Part shown: positions 7,589 to 15,656 of the stretch, one piece after another
How the letters are laid out: each line of letters opens with the position of its first letter
How positions within the stretch are numbered: position 1 is the stretch's first letter
Source: SIG607 sp045601805
GTDB lineage: Bacteria > Bacillota > Clostridia > Oscillospirales > Acutalibacteraceae
NCBI GenBank assembly: GCA_045601805.1
Contig: JAZSAJ010000015.1
Location: 1-26,654 of the forward strand
Direction of reading: 5' to 3'
DNA: 26,654 nucleotides
Notes under the pieces: generated by a model
What the model was told of the DNA's origin: nothing
Seen by the model: the letters and a program-made list of their open reading frames with translations, nothing else
Database searches by the model: none
Made by a program: the position numbers and the translations under genes

Positions 7589-9037
7589 CTACATAGAACC
7601 GTCTTTTTTAATAACTGATTTAACCGTTTCAAAAATAATTTTTAAATCAAGCCCCATGCTCCAGTCGCGAATGTACTTGGTATCAAGTTTAACAACTTCT
7701 TCAAAATCAGTTATATTACTGCGTCCGCTAACCTGCCAAAGACCTGTAATACCGGGCTTTATTGCAAGACGAGCGCGGTGGTGAAGTTCATATTTGTTCC
7801 ATTCGTCTTCTGTTGGCGGTCTTGTCCCACAAAGACTCATAGAGCCAAGCAGTACATTTAAAAACTGCGGAAATTCATCTAAACTGTAATCCCGTATGAA
7901 GTTTCCTATTCCCTTTTTAATTGTTCCGTCTGCAAGTTTTTTACAACCAATAATTCTTGGGTCGTACTCAAGTTTAAACATCATACCGTCTTTAACAATA
8001 TTTTGTTCTTTAAGTTCCTCTTTTCTTTCTTCTGCATCAAGGTACATACTTCTAAATTTATACATTTTAAACTTTTTGCCGTTTTTGCCTATTCGGGTTT
8101 GTGAAAAGAAAATAGGGCCGGGAGATTCTTTATAAATAAGTGGACCAATAATTACGGTAAGCAACAATGTTGCCAAACAGCCAAAAATACCGGCAACAAT
8201 ATCCATTAACCGCTTTAAAAACGCTTGGTTGGCAGACGCAAAATTTATGCCAATGGTTAAAACATTTTTACCTGCAACCTTTTCAATGGTTTGTTTGTTA
8301 AGTTCTTTTTCGGCACCGTACTGAAACTCAAGATGAACAACAATGCCCATTTGAATTACTTTTTCAACAAGATTATCAACCGTTTCATCGGCAGGAAGAG
8401 AAATGAACACTTCGTCTACCCATTGCCTACACAAATACGAAACAACATCTTCCGCAGTAGAGGTAACCTTCACGCCCTCAATTGTTTCGCCTACTCTGTT
8501 TCTGTCAAAAATGCAAACACCCGAAATGTGATGTTGCATTTTTTGTTTTGCACAAAGCGTTGCAACAACATCTTCTGCCCTGTCGTTATTTGTAATAACA
8601 TACATTGACGGTAAACGCTTTGCCGCACGGCGCGAAAGCAATACCTTTTTCCAAATAAAACGCGTAATAAACGCTAAAACAACATAGAAAGCCGCAATTA
8701 AATATACAAATATACGCGAATAATCGGCACTCTTTTTTGCAGAAAACAAATAAAATGCAACAATTAAAACCACAAGTATTGAATGTTTTACGGTTTGGGT
8801 TATTTCAACATAAATATCGCGTCTTAATACGGCTGTTAAGGAGTTATAACAAACAGTAATCAAAACATCTGCCAAACAAAAGACAAGCAGAATATCTATA
8901 TACATATCGTTTTTATAAGGGTTGCCAATACCGAAACGGCCCATAAAAGCTAAAACATATGCAATATTAAGACTTAACACATCTATTAAAAGAAAATCAA
9001 AATGCTTTATCCAACCTTGTGCTTTTAGACGATACAT
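7589..9037 (-). CDS. Undecaprenyl-phosphate sugar phosphotransferase (polyprenyl phosphoglycosyltransferase)
   Basis: Starts repeat-unit synthesis by transferring a sugar-1-phosphate from a nucleotide sugar to undecaprenyl phosphate at the membrane. It has 482 residues: about four N-terminal membrane helices (residues 15-130), a CoA-binding-like domain (145-240), then the bacterial sugar transferase domain from about 273. That domain shows KRLMDIVAG, SPGPIFFSQTRIGKNG, KMYKFRSM, the catalytic pair Asp387-Glu388 in SLDEFPQ, GTRPP and KPGITGLWQVSGRS. This is the long WbaP/CpsE architecture. GAAAGGA precedes the ATG. It is the first gene of the six-gene operon and has its own promoter. The sugar (galactose, glucose or an amino sugar) cannot be decided here. 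Confidence 0.94.
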   Translation of the reverse strand: MYRLKAQGWIKHFDFLLIDVLSLNIAYVLAFMGRFGIGNPYKNDMYIDILLVFCLADVLITVCYNSLTAVLRRDIYVEITQTVKHSILVVLIVAFYLFSAKKSADYSRIFVYLIAAFYVVLAFITRFIWKKVLLSRRAAKRLPSMYVITNNDRAEDVVATLCAKQKMQHHISGVCIFDRNRVGETIEGVKVTSTAEDVVSYLCRQWVDEVFISLPADETVDNLVEKVIQMGIVVHLEFQYGAEKELNKQTIEKVAGKNVLTIGINFASANQAFLKRLMDIVAGIFGCLATLLLTVIIGPLIYKESPGPIFFSQTRIGKNGKKFKMYKFRSMYLDAEERKEELKEQNIVKDGMMFKLEYDPRIIGCKKLADGTIKKGIGNFIRDYSLDEFPQFLNVLLGSMSLCGTRPPTEDEWNKYELHHRARLAIKPGITGLWQVSGRSNITDFEEVVKLDTKYIRDWSMGLDLKIIFETVKSVIKKDGSM

Positions 9038-9069
9038 AATTTTTTCCTTTCTATATGTTTATATATTTA

Positions 9070-9098
9070 ATATTAGCATATTTTACCTTAAATTGCAA
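9070..9098 (-). promoter_or_regulatory. Promoter of the polysaccharide operon
   Basis: On the minus strand, -35 TTGCAA (9098-9093), 17-bp spacer and -10 TAATAT (9075-9070), the latter preceded by TGC, which makes an extended -10. It lies 33 bases before the first gene of the operon and downstream of the terminator of the 9173-9751 gene, so the operon is transcribed separately. Confidence 0.8.
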
Positions 9099-9125
9099 CT
9101 CATTATATGTTCTATTCAAAAAAAG

Positions 9126-9153
9126 AAAACGGCCTGTAAAAACAGACCGTTTT
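9126..9153 (-). terminator. Terminator of the secreted-protein gene
   Basis: On the minus strand AAAACGGTCTGT (9153-9142) and ACAGGCCGTTTT (9137-9126) form a 12-bp stem with one G-U pair and an AAAA/TTTT loop, followed by CTTTTTTTT. It lies 19 bases after the stop of the 9173-9751 gene and ahead of the polysaccharide promoter. Confidence 0.88.
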
Positions 9154-9172
9154 AGCGTTTTGTTTAATTAAA

Positions 9173-9751
9173 TTAAGCGCGTTTGGAAACAACCACCATA
9201 GCACCTGCTGCAAGAATAACAGCAGCCAAAACTGCAACTACCAAAACAGAAGCATCTGATGTTGGGTCAGAAGTGGGAGGAGGTGTTACGCCGGGTTCAT
9301 TAATTTGAATATTAACGCCTTCAAATGCTGAAGAAACAACAAGTTTATCGGAAAGGGGTTTAACAACAACTGTTAAATACTTACCGCCTAAAGCAACAAT
9401 GCCGCCTGCTTCAATAGTGTAGTCAACGCCTTGAACAGCAGCAGCGCCGTTTTCTAACTTAATTTCAACAACTTCGTAGTCGGTGCCTGCAACAGCAGGT
9501 GTTTTGTTGGCATCTTTATAGAATTTCCAACCTTCAAATTCAAGTGTTTCGCTTTTACCGGGTTCAAGAGTAATGCTGTCGCCGCTAACAACGGGAACCT
9601 TTTGAGCAACCTGAGAGTTAGAACCGGTATTGGTTTGGTTAATAATAACCTCGCTATACTCTGTTCCGCCGGAGCTCTTTAAAGCGAAAGCCGAAGCAGA
9701 GAAAGCAAATAATAATACAAACGCCAAGATAAGAGATAATACTTTTTTCAT
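9173..9751 (-). CDS. Small secreted surface protein with sortase-like C-terminal anchor
   Basis: No named family recognised. The 192-residue protein has a clear signal peptide (KK then a hydrophobic run, likely cut after ASAFA near residue 23), an extracellular part of about 130 residues predicted to be beta-rich, and a Pro/Thr/Ser linker (GVTPPPTSDPTSDAS). It ends in a hydrophobic helix and a short basic tail VVVSKRA. That order is the layout of a cell-wall sorting signal, but PTSD stands where LPXTG-type motifs would be. If processed, the class B sortase at 423-1163 is the candidate enzyme; otherwise it is tail-anchored in the membrane. It has its own AGGAGG site, promoter and terminator, so it is a monocistronic and possibly strongly expressed gene. 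Confidence 0.8.
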   Translation of the reverse strand: MKKVLSLILAFVLLFAFSASAFALKSSGGTEYSEVIINQTNTGSNSQVAQKVPVVSGDSITLEPGKSETLEFEGWKFYKDANKTPAVAGTDYEVVEIKLENGAAAVQGVDYTIEAGGIVALGGKYLTVVVKPLSDKLVVSSAFEGVNIQINEPGVTPPPTSDPTSDASVLVVAVLAAVILAAGAMVVVSKRA

Positions 9752-9783
9752 AATTATCCTCCTAAATAAAATTTTACATATAG

Positions 9784-9812
9784 ATTATATCACCGAAAAA
9801 ACAAAAAGTAAA
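9784..9812 (-). promoter_or_regulatory. Promoter of the secreted-protein gene
   Basis: On the minus strand, -35 TTTACT (9812-9807), 17-bp spacer and a perfect -10 TATAAT (9789-9784) preceded by TGA (extended -10). It is followed by a short leader and AGGAGG. It diverges from the birA promoter 36 bases away. Confidence 0.83.
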
Positions 9813-9847
9813 GCATTATTTTTATTTTTATTGAAATTTTCTTAATA

Positions 9848-9876
9848 TTGACAACAAAATGAATCACTTTTATAAT
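9848..9876 (+). promoter_or_regulatory. Consensus promoter of the biotin ligase gene
   Basis: -35 TTGACA (9848-9853), 17-bp spacer, -10 TATAAT (9871-9876): a perfect sigma-A consensus. It rules out the in-frame ATG at 9859, which lies between the two promoter boxes, as the start of the gene. Confidence 0.92.
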
Positions 9877-9903
9877 GTTAAAAGGTATAAAGGAGTAGAT
9901 TTT

Positions 9904-10668
9904 ATGGAACTTGAATCTTTGCTTTCGCTAAACGGCAATTTGGCAATAACAATTAAAGAAACAACAAAATCAACCAACGACGATGCTAAATTCTTTGCCG
10001 AAACCGAAAAGCGCGACCGTTTAATTATTTCCTTTGAACAAACAGCCGGTAAAGGAAGAAAAGGCAGAACATTTTTTTCGCCAAACGGTACCGGTATATA
10101 TATGAGTATATTACTGCACCCCGAAATTAATGCCAAAGATATTGGCCTATTAACCACCGCAGCCGCAGTTTATACCGCCCAAACAATTGAAAAATTTGCA
10201 AACAAAAAAACCGAAATAAAATGGGTTAATGATGTTTTTATAAACTCAAAAAAAGTTTGCGGTATTCTTTGTGAATCGGCATTTAAAGGCAGTAACACCC
10301 CCGACTATGTTATTATTGGAATTGGCATAAACCTTTATTCCAAAAAAGGTGGCTTCCCAAAGGAAATTGAAAATATTGCGGGCAGTGTTTTTGAAACAGC
10401 CAAGCCAAGCAAAGAAATTATGGCAAATATAATTTCGGAAATTACAAATCAACTTTATAATATTGTTTACAACGACCGTTTATACGAACATATAAATGAA
10501 TACAAGCAAAAAAATTTTTTGCTTAACAAAACCGTTTCTTTTATTAAGCAAAATAAAAAAATCCATGCAACCGTAACCGGCCTTGACGAACGGCTTAATT
10601 TATTGGTTAAAACCGAAAACGGCGAAGTTCTTACGCTTTTTGACGGCGAAGTAAAACTTGAATATTAA
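9904..10668 (+). CDS. birA: Biotin--[acetyl-CoA-carboxylase] ligase, single-domain type
   Basis: Activates biotin with ATP and attaches it to a lysine of biotin carboxyl carrier proteins in the cytoplasm. The 254-residue protein has the catalytic motif GKGRKGRTFFSPNGTGIYMS (residues 49-68), the biotin/ATP-site motif KWVNDVFINSKKVCGIL (from 106), GIGINLY, and a small C-terminal domain. There is no N-terminal helix-turn-helix, so this is a class I ligase and not a transcriptional repressor. The start is ATG 9904, with AAGGAG 8 bases before it. KWVND varies from the usual KWPND. It stands alone between a strong promoter and a terminator; no biotin or carboxylase gene is nearby. Confidence 0.93.
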   Translation: MELESLLSLNGNLAITIKETTKSTNDDAKFFAETEKRDRLIISFEQTAGKGRKGRTFFSPNGTGIYMSILLHPEINAKDIGLLTTAAAVYTAQTIEKFANKKTEIKWVNDVFINSKKVCGILCESAFKGSNTPDYVIIGIGINLYSKKGGFPKEIENIAGSVFETAKPSKEIMANIISEITNQLYNIVYNDRLYEHINEYKQKNFLLNKTVSFIKQNKKIHATVTGLDERLNLLVKTENGEVLTLFDGEVKLEY

Positions 10669-10669
10669 A

Positions 10670-10696
10670 AAATCGCGGCAAATTCTGCCGCGATTT
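10670..10696. terminator. Bidirectional terminator between birA and the lipoprotein gene
   Basis: AAATCGCGGCA (10670-10680), loop AATTC, TGCCGCGATTT (10686-10696): an 11-bp GC-rich stem between converging genes, 1 base after the birA stop and 5 bases from the lipoprotein stop. T-rich sequence follows on the plus side and A/T sequence on the other. Confidence 0.88.
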
Positions 10697-10701
10697 AATT
10701 A

Positions 10702-11199
10702 TTATTTATCTTCTTCCGGATTATAGGGAATATGAGTTTTAACCCTGCCTTCAGCAGTTGATACAGTTATAATTGGGTTAGGTGTTGGAATGTATGTCTT
10801 TTTAGTAGTAAGCCAACCACCGCCTTGCATATCAACCTTTTTCTGGCCTTTTCCATTTTCATCAAGAACAATTTCAGCAAAGGCTTCACCTAATTGTCCT
10901 GCATCAATATTAACGGAAATAACACAATCTTTAAATTCGGTTTTATATGTACCTGTAGGAGCAACATCAACAACGATAGTTGCTTTAGGAGTAATGTGAT
11001 ACTTCGTTTTTTGGTCTTTTTCATCCAATTCTTCAGGGAATTCGGTTCTCATATTCTCAACCGATGCTTTAACAGATACATAGTTAGCATAACTTGCTGT
11101 ACTGAATTTTTTATCCTTAACAATCTCTTTGGGTGTGCCGCAAGCAACGCAAGCAACAACCAACACAAGTGCAAGTAAAAGAGCAAATATTTTTTTCAT
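10702..11199 (-). CDS. Putative lipoprotein of unknown function
   Basis: Not assigned to a family. The 165-residue protein starts MKKIFALLLALVLVV and has two possible lipobox cysteines (Cys17 in VVAC, Cys20 in CVAC-G), so it is probably lipid-anchored outside the membrane. The rest is hydrophilic with alternating strands and a C-terminal part containing DMQGGGWLTTKKTY, TPNPIITVSTAEGRV and an acidic end. ATG 11199 is chosen because a perfect AGGAGG lies 6 bases upstream; the longer frame from 11217 would place that site inside the gene. It is divergent from the ABC transporter and could be a partner lipoprotein, but no sequence feature shows this. Confidence 0.75.
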   Translation of the reverse strand: MKKIFALLLALVLVVACVACGTPKEIVKDKKFSTASYANYVSVKASVENMRTEFPEELDEKDQKTKYHITPKATIVVDVAPTGTYKTEFKDCVISVNIDAGQLGEAFAEIVLDENGKGQKKVDMQGGGWLTTKKTYIPTPNPIITVSTAEGRVKTHIPYNPEEDK

Positions 11200-11228
11200 A
11201 ATCTTCCTCCTAAACATTCGTTATGCGT

Positions 11229-11257
11229 ATTATATCATACAAAAATCATTTTTACAA
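11229..11257 (-). promoter_or_regulatory. Promoter of the lipoprotein gene
   Basis: On the minus strand, -35 TTGTAA (11257-11252), 17-bp spacer and a perfect -10 TATAAT (11234-11229) preceded by TGA (extended -10), 29 bases before the lipoprotein ATG. Confidence 0.85.
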
Positions 11258-11296
11258 CATTTTTTTTATTTTTTCATATATTTGTTCATAAATTGG

Positions 11297-11305
11297 TGGT
11301 ATAAT
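11297..11305 (+). promoter_or_regulatory. Extended -10 promoter of the ABC transporter gene
   Basis: TGG-TATAAT gives an extended -10 element 31 bases before the transporter ATG. No good -35 is found at 16-18 bp (the TTGTTC at 11282 is too close), so initiation may depend on the extended -10 or on an activator. Confidence 0.6.
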
Positions 11306-11336
11306 ATACCAAAAATACTAATTAAGGAGTGCTGTT

Positions 11337-14327
11337 ATGCTAAAACTTTGCGAAATCAAGAAAGATTACCCTGCAGGCGAAAACACTGTTCATGCGCTAA
11401 AAGGTATATCTCTTGAATTCAGGAAAAGTGAATTTGTATCAATACTCGGTCCCTCGGGCTGCGGCAAAACCACAATGCTTAACATCATTGGCGGTCTTGA
11501 CCAATATACTTCGGGCGACCTTGTTATAGACGGCGTTTCAACAAAGAATTTTGGCGATAGGGATTGGGATGCTTACCGCAACCATTCCATTGGTTTTGTT
11601 TTTCAAAGTTATAACCTTATTCCCCACCAAACCGTTCTTCAAAATGTTGAACTTGCCCTTACACTTTCGGGTGTTGGCAAAAAAGAGCGCCGTGAACGCG
11701 CCGTAAACGCCTTAAAAAGTGTTGGCCTTGGTGACCAATTAAAGAAAAAGCCCAGTGAAATGTCGGGCGGACAAATGCAGCGAGTTGCCATTGCCCGCGC
11801 CCTTGTAAACAACCCCGATATTATTTTGGCCGACGAGCCAACAGGCGCGCTTGATACCGAAACCAGCGTTTCTGTAATGGATATTTTAAAGGAAGTTGCA
11901 AAAGAACGCTTGGTTATTATGGTTACCCACAACCCCGAACTTGCTGAAAAATATTCAACCAGAATAATTAAAATGTTAGACGGCAACATTATTAGCGATT
12001 CAATGCCAACCGAAGAAACAGCCGAAACTGTGCAAACAGAAAAAAAGGTAAAAAATGTAAAAAAACCGTCAATGTCTTTCTTTACCGCTTTTTCTCTTTC
12101 GCTTAAAAATCTTTTTACAAAAAAAGCAAGAACATTGCTTACTTCTTTTGCAGGCAGTATTGGTATTATTGGTATTGCCTTAATATTTGCTGTTTCACAA
12201 GGCACAAGCGCCTTTATAAACGCCGTACAGGAAGACACTCTTACTTCGTACCCGTTAACGCTTCAAGCCACAAGTGTTGACATTACAACATTAATGGAAA
12301 CTTTTATGGGCCAGGCAAACACTACAGCAGAACACGGCAAAGACGCCGTTTATTCACAAGCAGTAATGTTTGAAATGATTAACGCGCTTAATAACATTGA
12401 ATCTAATGAAAACGATTTAAAATCTTTTAAAACTTATTTGGGCAGTCAAATTGATTCTGACAGTAAATTAAACGATGCTTTAAGCGGTATTTCCTATACT
12501 TATAATCTTGATTTGTTGGTTTACACCAAAAATGTTGATGGTGAAATTATAAAATGTGACACAAGGGAACTGTTATCAAACGCAATTGCCGAAAACTTTG
12601 GTATGAGTATGGGCGGTGAAAACGGCAATGCCATGCCTTTTAGTTCGCTTATGGGTTCAGGTCAAACAAGTATGTCGCCAATGGGCTCTATGAACCTTTG
12701 GAACGAAATGTTAAGCGGCAAAGGCGGAAGCCCAATAAACCCAGTTTTAAAAGAACAGTACGATGTTATTTACGGCGAATGGCCAAAAAACTACAACGAA
12801 ATAGTTTTGGTAGTAAACGAAAACAACGAACTTGACGACCTTACCCTTTATGCTTTGGGCCTTAAATCAAAATCGGAAATTGACAGTGTTTTTGATGCCG
12901 TTAAAAACGGTACTACCTTACCCACAGAAACAAAGACCTGGAGTTACGAAGAGATTTGCAACACCGATTTTAAGGTAATTTTAAACAGCAGTTGCTACAC
13001 AAAAAACGAAGCAACAGGTCTTTACACCGATTTAAGACAAACAGAGGCAGGTCTTAAATATCTTTATGATAACGCCATTTCGCTTAAAGTTACTGGCATT
13101 TTAAGAAAAAGCGAAAACGCAACTTCGGCAATGTTAACCGGTTCAATTGGTTACACAAAACAACTTACCGAACACATTATAAATGAATCTTTGGGTGCCG
13201 AATGTATAAACTCACAGCTCACAAACCCCGAAATTGATGTTTTTAACGGACTTCCTTTTAAAGAAAACACAGGAAACCTAACCGATACCGAAAAAAAGGA
13301 AGAATTTAAAAAATATATTGAAAAACTTGACACTAACGGCAAAGCCAATGCTTACATTAAAATAATGAGCATACCAAAACCCGAACAAATTGAAGCGGCG
13401 GTAAATTCGGCTTTAAAAAGCACAACCCGAGAACAAACCGAAAAAACCGTTATGCAGGCATTAAGCAGCCAAACAGGTATGAACAATACCGATGTAAGCA
13501 ATTATATTAAGGCAATGAACGACGAGGAATTAAACGAAGTTTATGCCAAACTTATTGAAGCAAGTGTTAAAGCGCAAACGGCGGCTGCTGTACAGAAACA
13601 ACTGTCCGGTATGCCAAAACAAAACCTTGCAATGCTTTTAACCAAAGCTATGAACGGTTACACCGATAAGCAGTTTGCAACCTATTACGATGAAGTTTTA
13701 GATTTTTCGGAATCTGACCTTGATACAAATCTTTTAAAACTTGGTTGCATTGACTTAAATTCACCTGCTTCAATTAACCTTTACGCTTCAAGTTTTGAAA
13801 ACAAGGAAATTATTGAAGACTGCATAAAAGAATATAACGAAAGCGTTGAAGAACTTAAACAAATTGAATATACCGACTATGTTGGGCTTATGATGTCTTC
13901 GGTAACAATTATAATTGACGCCATAACCTATATTCTTATAGCGTTTGTTGCCATAAGTTTAATTGTTTCTTCCATAATGATAGGCGTTATTACCCTTATT
14001 TCCGTTCAAGAAAGAACAAAAGAAATTGGTATTTTAAGGGCAATAGGCGCTTCAAAAGCCAATGTTTCAAGTATGTTTAACGCCGAAACGGTTATAATTG
14101 GTTTTTCTTCGGGACTTATTGGTATCCTTACGACATATTTATTGTTAATACCAATAAACGCAATAATACAAAGTGTTACAGGCATTATGAACCTAAAGGC
14201 ATATTTGCCAATTTCGGTTGCCTTAATCTTAATAGCAATAAGTATGCTGCTAACCTTAATTTCGGGCATTATCCCCTCGCGCAGTGCCGCAAAAAAAGAC
14301 CCGGTTGTTGCTTTAAGAACCGAATAA
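11337..14327 (+). CDS. ABC transporter with fused ATPase and FtsX-type permease
   Basis: A 996-residue fusion in the MacB/FtsX (type VII) style. The N-terminal ATPase shows Walker A GPSGCGKTT (38-46), Q-loop Gln90, signature MSGGQMQR (142-149), Walker B IILADEPTGALD (162-173) and switch His198. After a linker comes membrane helix 1 (about 266-288), then an extracytoplasmic region of roughly 560 residues, then three helices (about 858-885, 918-945, 955-978) with QERTKEIGILRAIGAS between the first two, the usual FtsX coupling segment. Such proteins act as mechanotransmitters or exporters of lipids, peptides or antimicrobials rather than importers. AAGGAG precedes the ATG. The divergent lipoprotein is the only linked candidate partner; no two-component system adjoins it. 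The substrate is unknown. Confidence 0.92.
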   Translation: MLKLCEIKKDYPAGENTVHALKGISLEFRKSEFVSILGPSGCGKTTMLNIIGGLDQYTSGDLVIDGVSTKNFGDRDWDAYRNHSIGFVFQSYNLIPHQTVLQNVELALTLSGVGKKERRERAVNALKSVGLGDQLKKKPSEMSGGQMQRVAIARALVNNPDIILADEPTGALDTETSVSVMDILKEVAKERLVIMVTHNPELAEKYSTRIIKMLDGNIISDSMPTEETAETVQTEKKVKNVKKPSMSFFTAFSLSLKNLFTKKARTLLTSFAGSIGIIGIALIFAVSQGTSAFINAVQEDTLTSYPLTLQATSVDITTLMETFMGQANTTAEHGKDAVYSQAVMFEMINALNNIESNENDLKSFKTYLGSQIDSDSKLNDALSGISYTYNLDLLVYTKNVDGEIIKCDTRELLSNAIAENFGMSMGGENGNAMPFSSLMGSGQTSMSPMGSMNLWNEMLSGKGGSPINPVLKEQYDVIYGEWPKNYNEIVLVVNENNELDDLTLYALGLKSKSEIDSVFDAVKNGTTLPTETKTWSYEEICNTDFKVILNSSCYTKNEATGLYTDLRQTEAGLKYLYDNAISLKVTGILRKSENATSAMLTGSIGYTKQLTEHIINESLGAECINSQLTNPEIDVFNGLPFKENTGNLTDTEKKEEFKKYIEKLDTNGKANAYIKIMSIPKPEQIEAAVNSALKSTTREQTEKTVMQALSSQTGMNNTDVSNYIKAMNDEELNEVYAKLIEASVKAQTAAAVQKQLSGMPKQNLAMLLTKAMNGYTDKQFATYYDEVLDFSESDLDTNLLKLGCIDLNSPASINLYASSFENKEIIEDCIKEYNESVEELKQIEYTDYVGLMMSSVTIIIDAITYILIAFVAISLIVSSIMIGVITLISVQERTKEIGILRAIGASKANVSSMFNAETVIIGFSSGLIGILTTYLLLIPINAIIQSVTGIMNLKAYLPISVALILIAISMLLTLISGIIPSRSAAKKDPVVALRTE

Positions 14328-14331
14328 AACT

Positions 14332-14367
14332 AAAAAAGTGTTGTGCTTTTTTGCACAACACTTTTTT
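14332..14367 (+). terminator. Terminator of the ABC transporter gene
   Basis: A 15-bp perfect stem AAAAAAGTGTTGTGC (14332-14346) and GCACAACACTTTTTT (14353-14367) with a TTTTTT loop. Its T tract ends 1 base before the -35 box of the next promoter. Confidence 0.94.
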
Positions 14368-14368
14368 G

Positions 14369-14397
14369 TTGACATAAACTATCCTTAAGGGTATAAT
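14369..14397 (+). promoter_or_regulatory. Consensus promoter of the MFS transporter gene
   Basis: -35 TTGACA (14369-14374), 17-bp spacer, -10 TATAAT (14392-14397): a perfect sigma-A consensus directly abutting the preceding terminator, so the transporter is expressed independently of the ABC gene. Confidence 0.92.
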
Positions 14398-14423
14398 ATG
14401 GTGGTTTATAGGGAGTGGTATTT

Positions 14424-15617
14424 ATGTTTAAAGGAATGAGAACGGCCACAAAGAATGCCTTTTTGCTTGGCGGTATGTGTTGTTTATCTTATTTGGCGGT
14501 TTATATTGCGCGAAATGTTTTAAGTGCAGTTACTCCGTCGTTAATTGAAAACGGCGTGTTTTCAGAAAAACAAATAGGCAATCTTTCGTCTGTTTATTTT
14601 ATTTCCTATGCAATAGGTCAACTTATTAACGGAATTATAGGTGACAGAATTAAAGCCAAATATATGATAAGCATTGGTCTTGTTTTGGCAGGTACTGCCA
14701 GTATTCTTTTTGTTCCTTTTGTAACACTTCCGTGGGCAGCAATTATTATATACGGATTTACGGGATTTTTGCTTTCTATGATTTACGCCCCAATGACAAA
14801 AGTTGTTGCCGAAAACACCGAACCAATTCACGCCGAACGCACAAGTATTGGTTACACCTTTGCTTCTTTCTTGGGTTCCCCTGTTGCAGGTCTTTTGGCA
14901 GGTTTGCTTATATGGCAGGGCGTATTTAACACAAGCGGAATTATTTTAATTATAATGGCGGTAACTTGTTTTATTAGTTTTACGCTGTTTGAGAAAAAGA
15001 AAATAATACAGTACAATTTATATAATCGTAAAAAAGCAAACGAAGGCAGTGTTTCTGTTCTTTTTAAACGAAGAATTGTTAAATTCACAATTGTATCACT
15101 AACAACAGGCATTGTAAGAACTACTGTGGTTTTTTGGATGCCTACATATTTTTCACAATATCTTGGTTTTACCCCCGAACAGTCGGCAAGTATATTTGCA
15201 GTGGCCACCTTTATAATATCGTTTTCGGCGGTAATTGCATTAATGGTTTACGAAAAATGCAAACGAAATATAGATGCTGTTTTGTTTGGTTCATTTATAA
15301 TTTCAGCGGTATTTTTCTTGCTATTGTTTATAGTAAAGTCACCAATATTAAATATAATTGTATTTGTTATTGCGGTTATGGCAGCAAACAGTGCCACAAC
15401 AATGCTTTGGAGTGTTTACTGCCCAAGTCTTAAAGATACGGGTATGATTTCAAGCGCAACGGGATTTTTAGATTTTGCAAGTTATACTGCGGCGGCAGTA
15501 TCAACCGTTTTGTTTGCAAATGCAACCAAAACAATTGGTTGGGGAAACCTTATTCTTATTTGGTGCGGCCTTATGGTAATAGGTATTTTAATTTCAGTTC
15601 CAAAAAAGAAAACATAA
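14424..15617 (+). CDS. MFS transporter, organophosphate:phosphate antiporter-like
   Basis: A 397-residue major facilitator with about 12 membrane helices. The N-terminal helix LSYLAVYIARNVLSAVTPSLI resembles the GlpT/UhpT (OPA) group, and the loop GQLINGIIGDRIKAKYMISIG between helices 2 and 3 is the MFS signature. A cytoplasmic loop follows helix 6 (near residues 190-213). The likely role is uptake of a phosphorylated or small organic anion, but the substrate is not identifiable. ATG 14424 is preferred, with AGGGAG 8 bases upstream; a GTG at 14415 is an alternative. It is monocistronic between a consensus promoter and a strong terminator. Confidence 0.87.
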   Translation: MFKGMRTATKNAFLLGGMCCLSYLAVYIARNVLSAVTPSLIENGVFSEKQIGNLSSVYFISYAIGQLINGIIGDRIKAKYMISIGLVLAGTASILFVPFVTLPWAAIIIYGFTGFLLSMIYAPMTKVVAENTEPIHAERTSIGYTFASFLGSPVAGLLAGLLIWQGVFNTSGIILIIMAVTCFISFTLFEKKKIIQYNLYNRKKANEGSVSVLFKRRIVKFTIVSLTTGIVRTTVVFWMPTYFSQYLGFTPEQSASIFAVATFIISFSAVIALMVYEKCKRNIDAVLFGSFIISAVFFLLLFIVKSPILNIIVFVIAVMAANSATTMLWSVYCPSLKDTGMISSATGFLDFASYTAAAVSTVLFANATKTIGWGNLILIWCGLMVIGILISVPKKKT

Positions 15618-15619
15618 AT

Positions 15620-15656
15620 AAAAACTGCGGTAACGCATTGCGTTACCGCAGTTTTT
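15620..15656. terminator. Bidirectional terminator between the MFS and CorC-type genes
   Basis: A 17-bp perfect stem AAAAACTGCGGTAACGC (15620-15636) and GCGTTACCGCAGTTTTT (15640-15656) with a 3-base loop. It begins 2 bases after the MFS stop, and its last base is shared with the stop codon (15656-15658) of the converging gene. Confidence 0.95.

Noticed and set aside
11639..12238. A 199-codon minus-strand open frame opposite the ABC ATPase domain
   Set aside because: It is the antisense shadow of the ATPase motifs, with no ribosome binding site or promoter.
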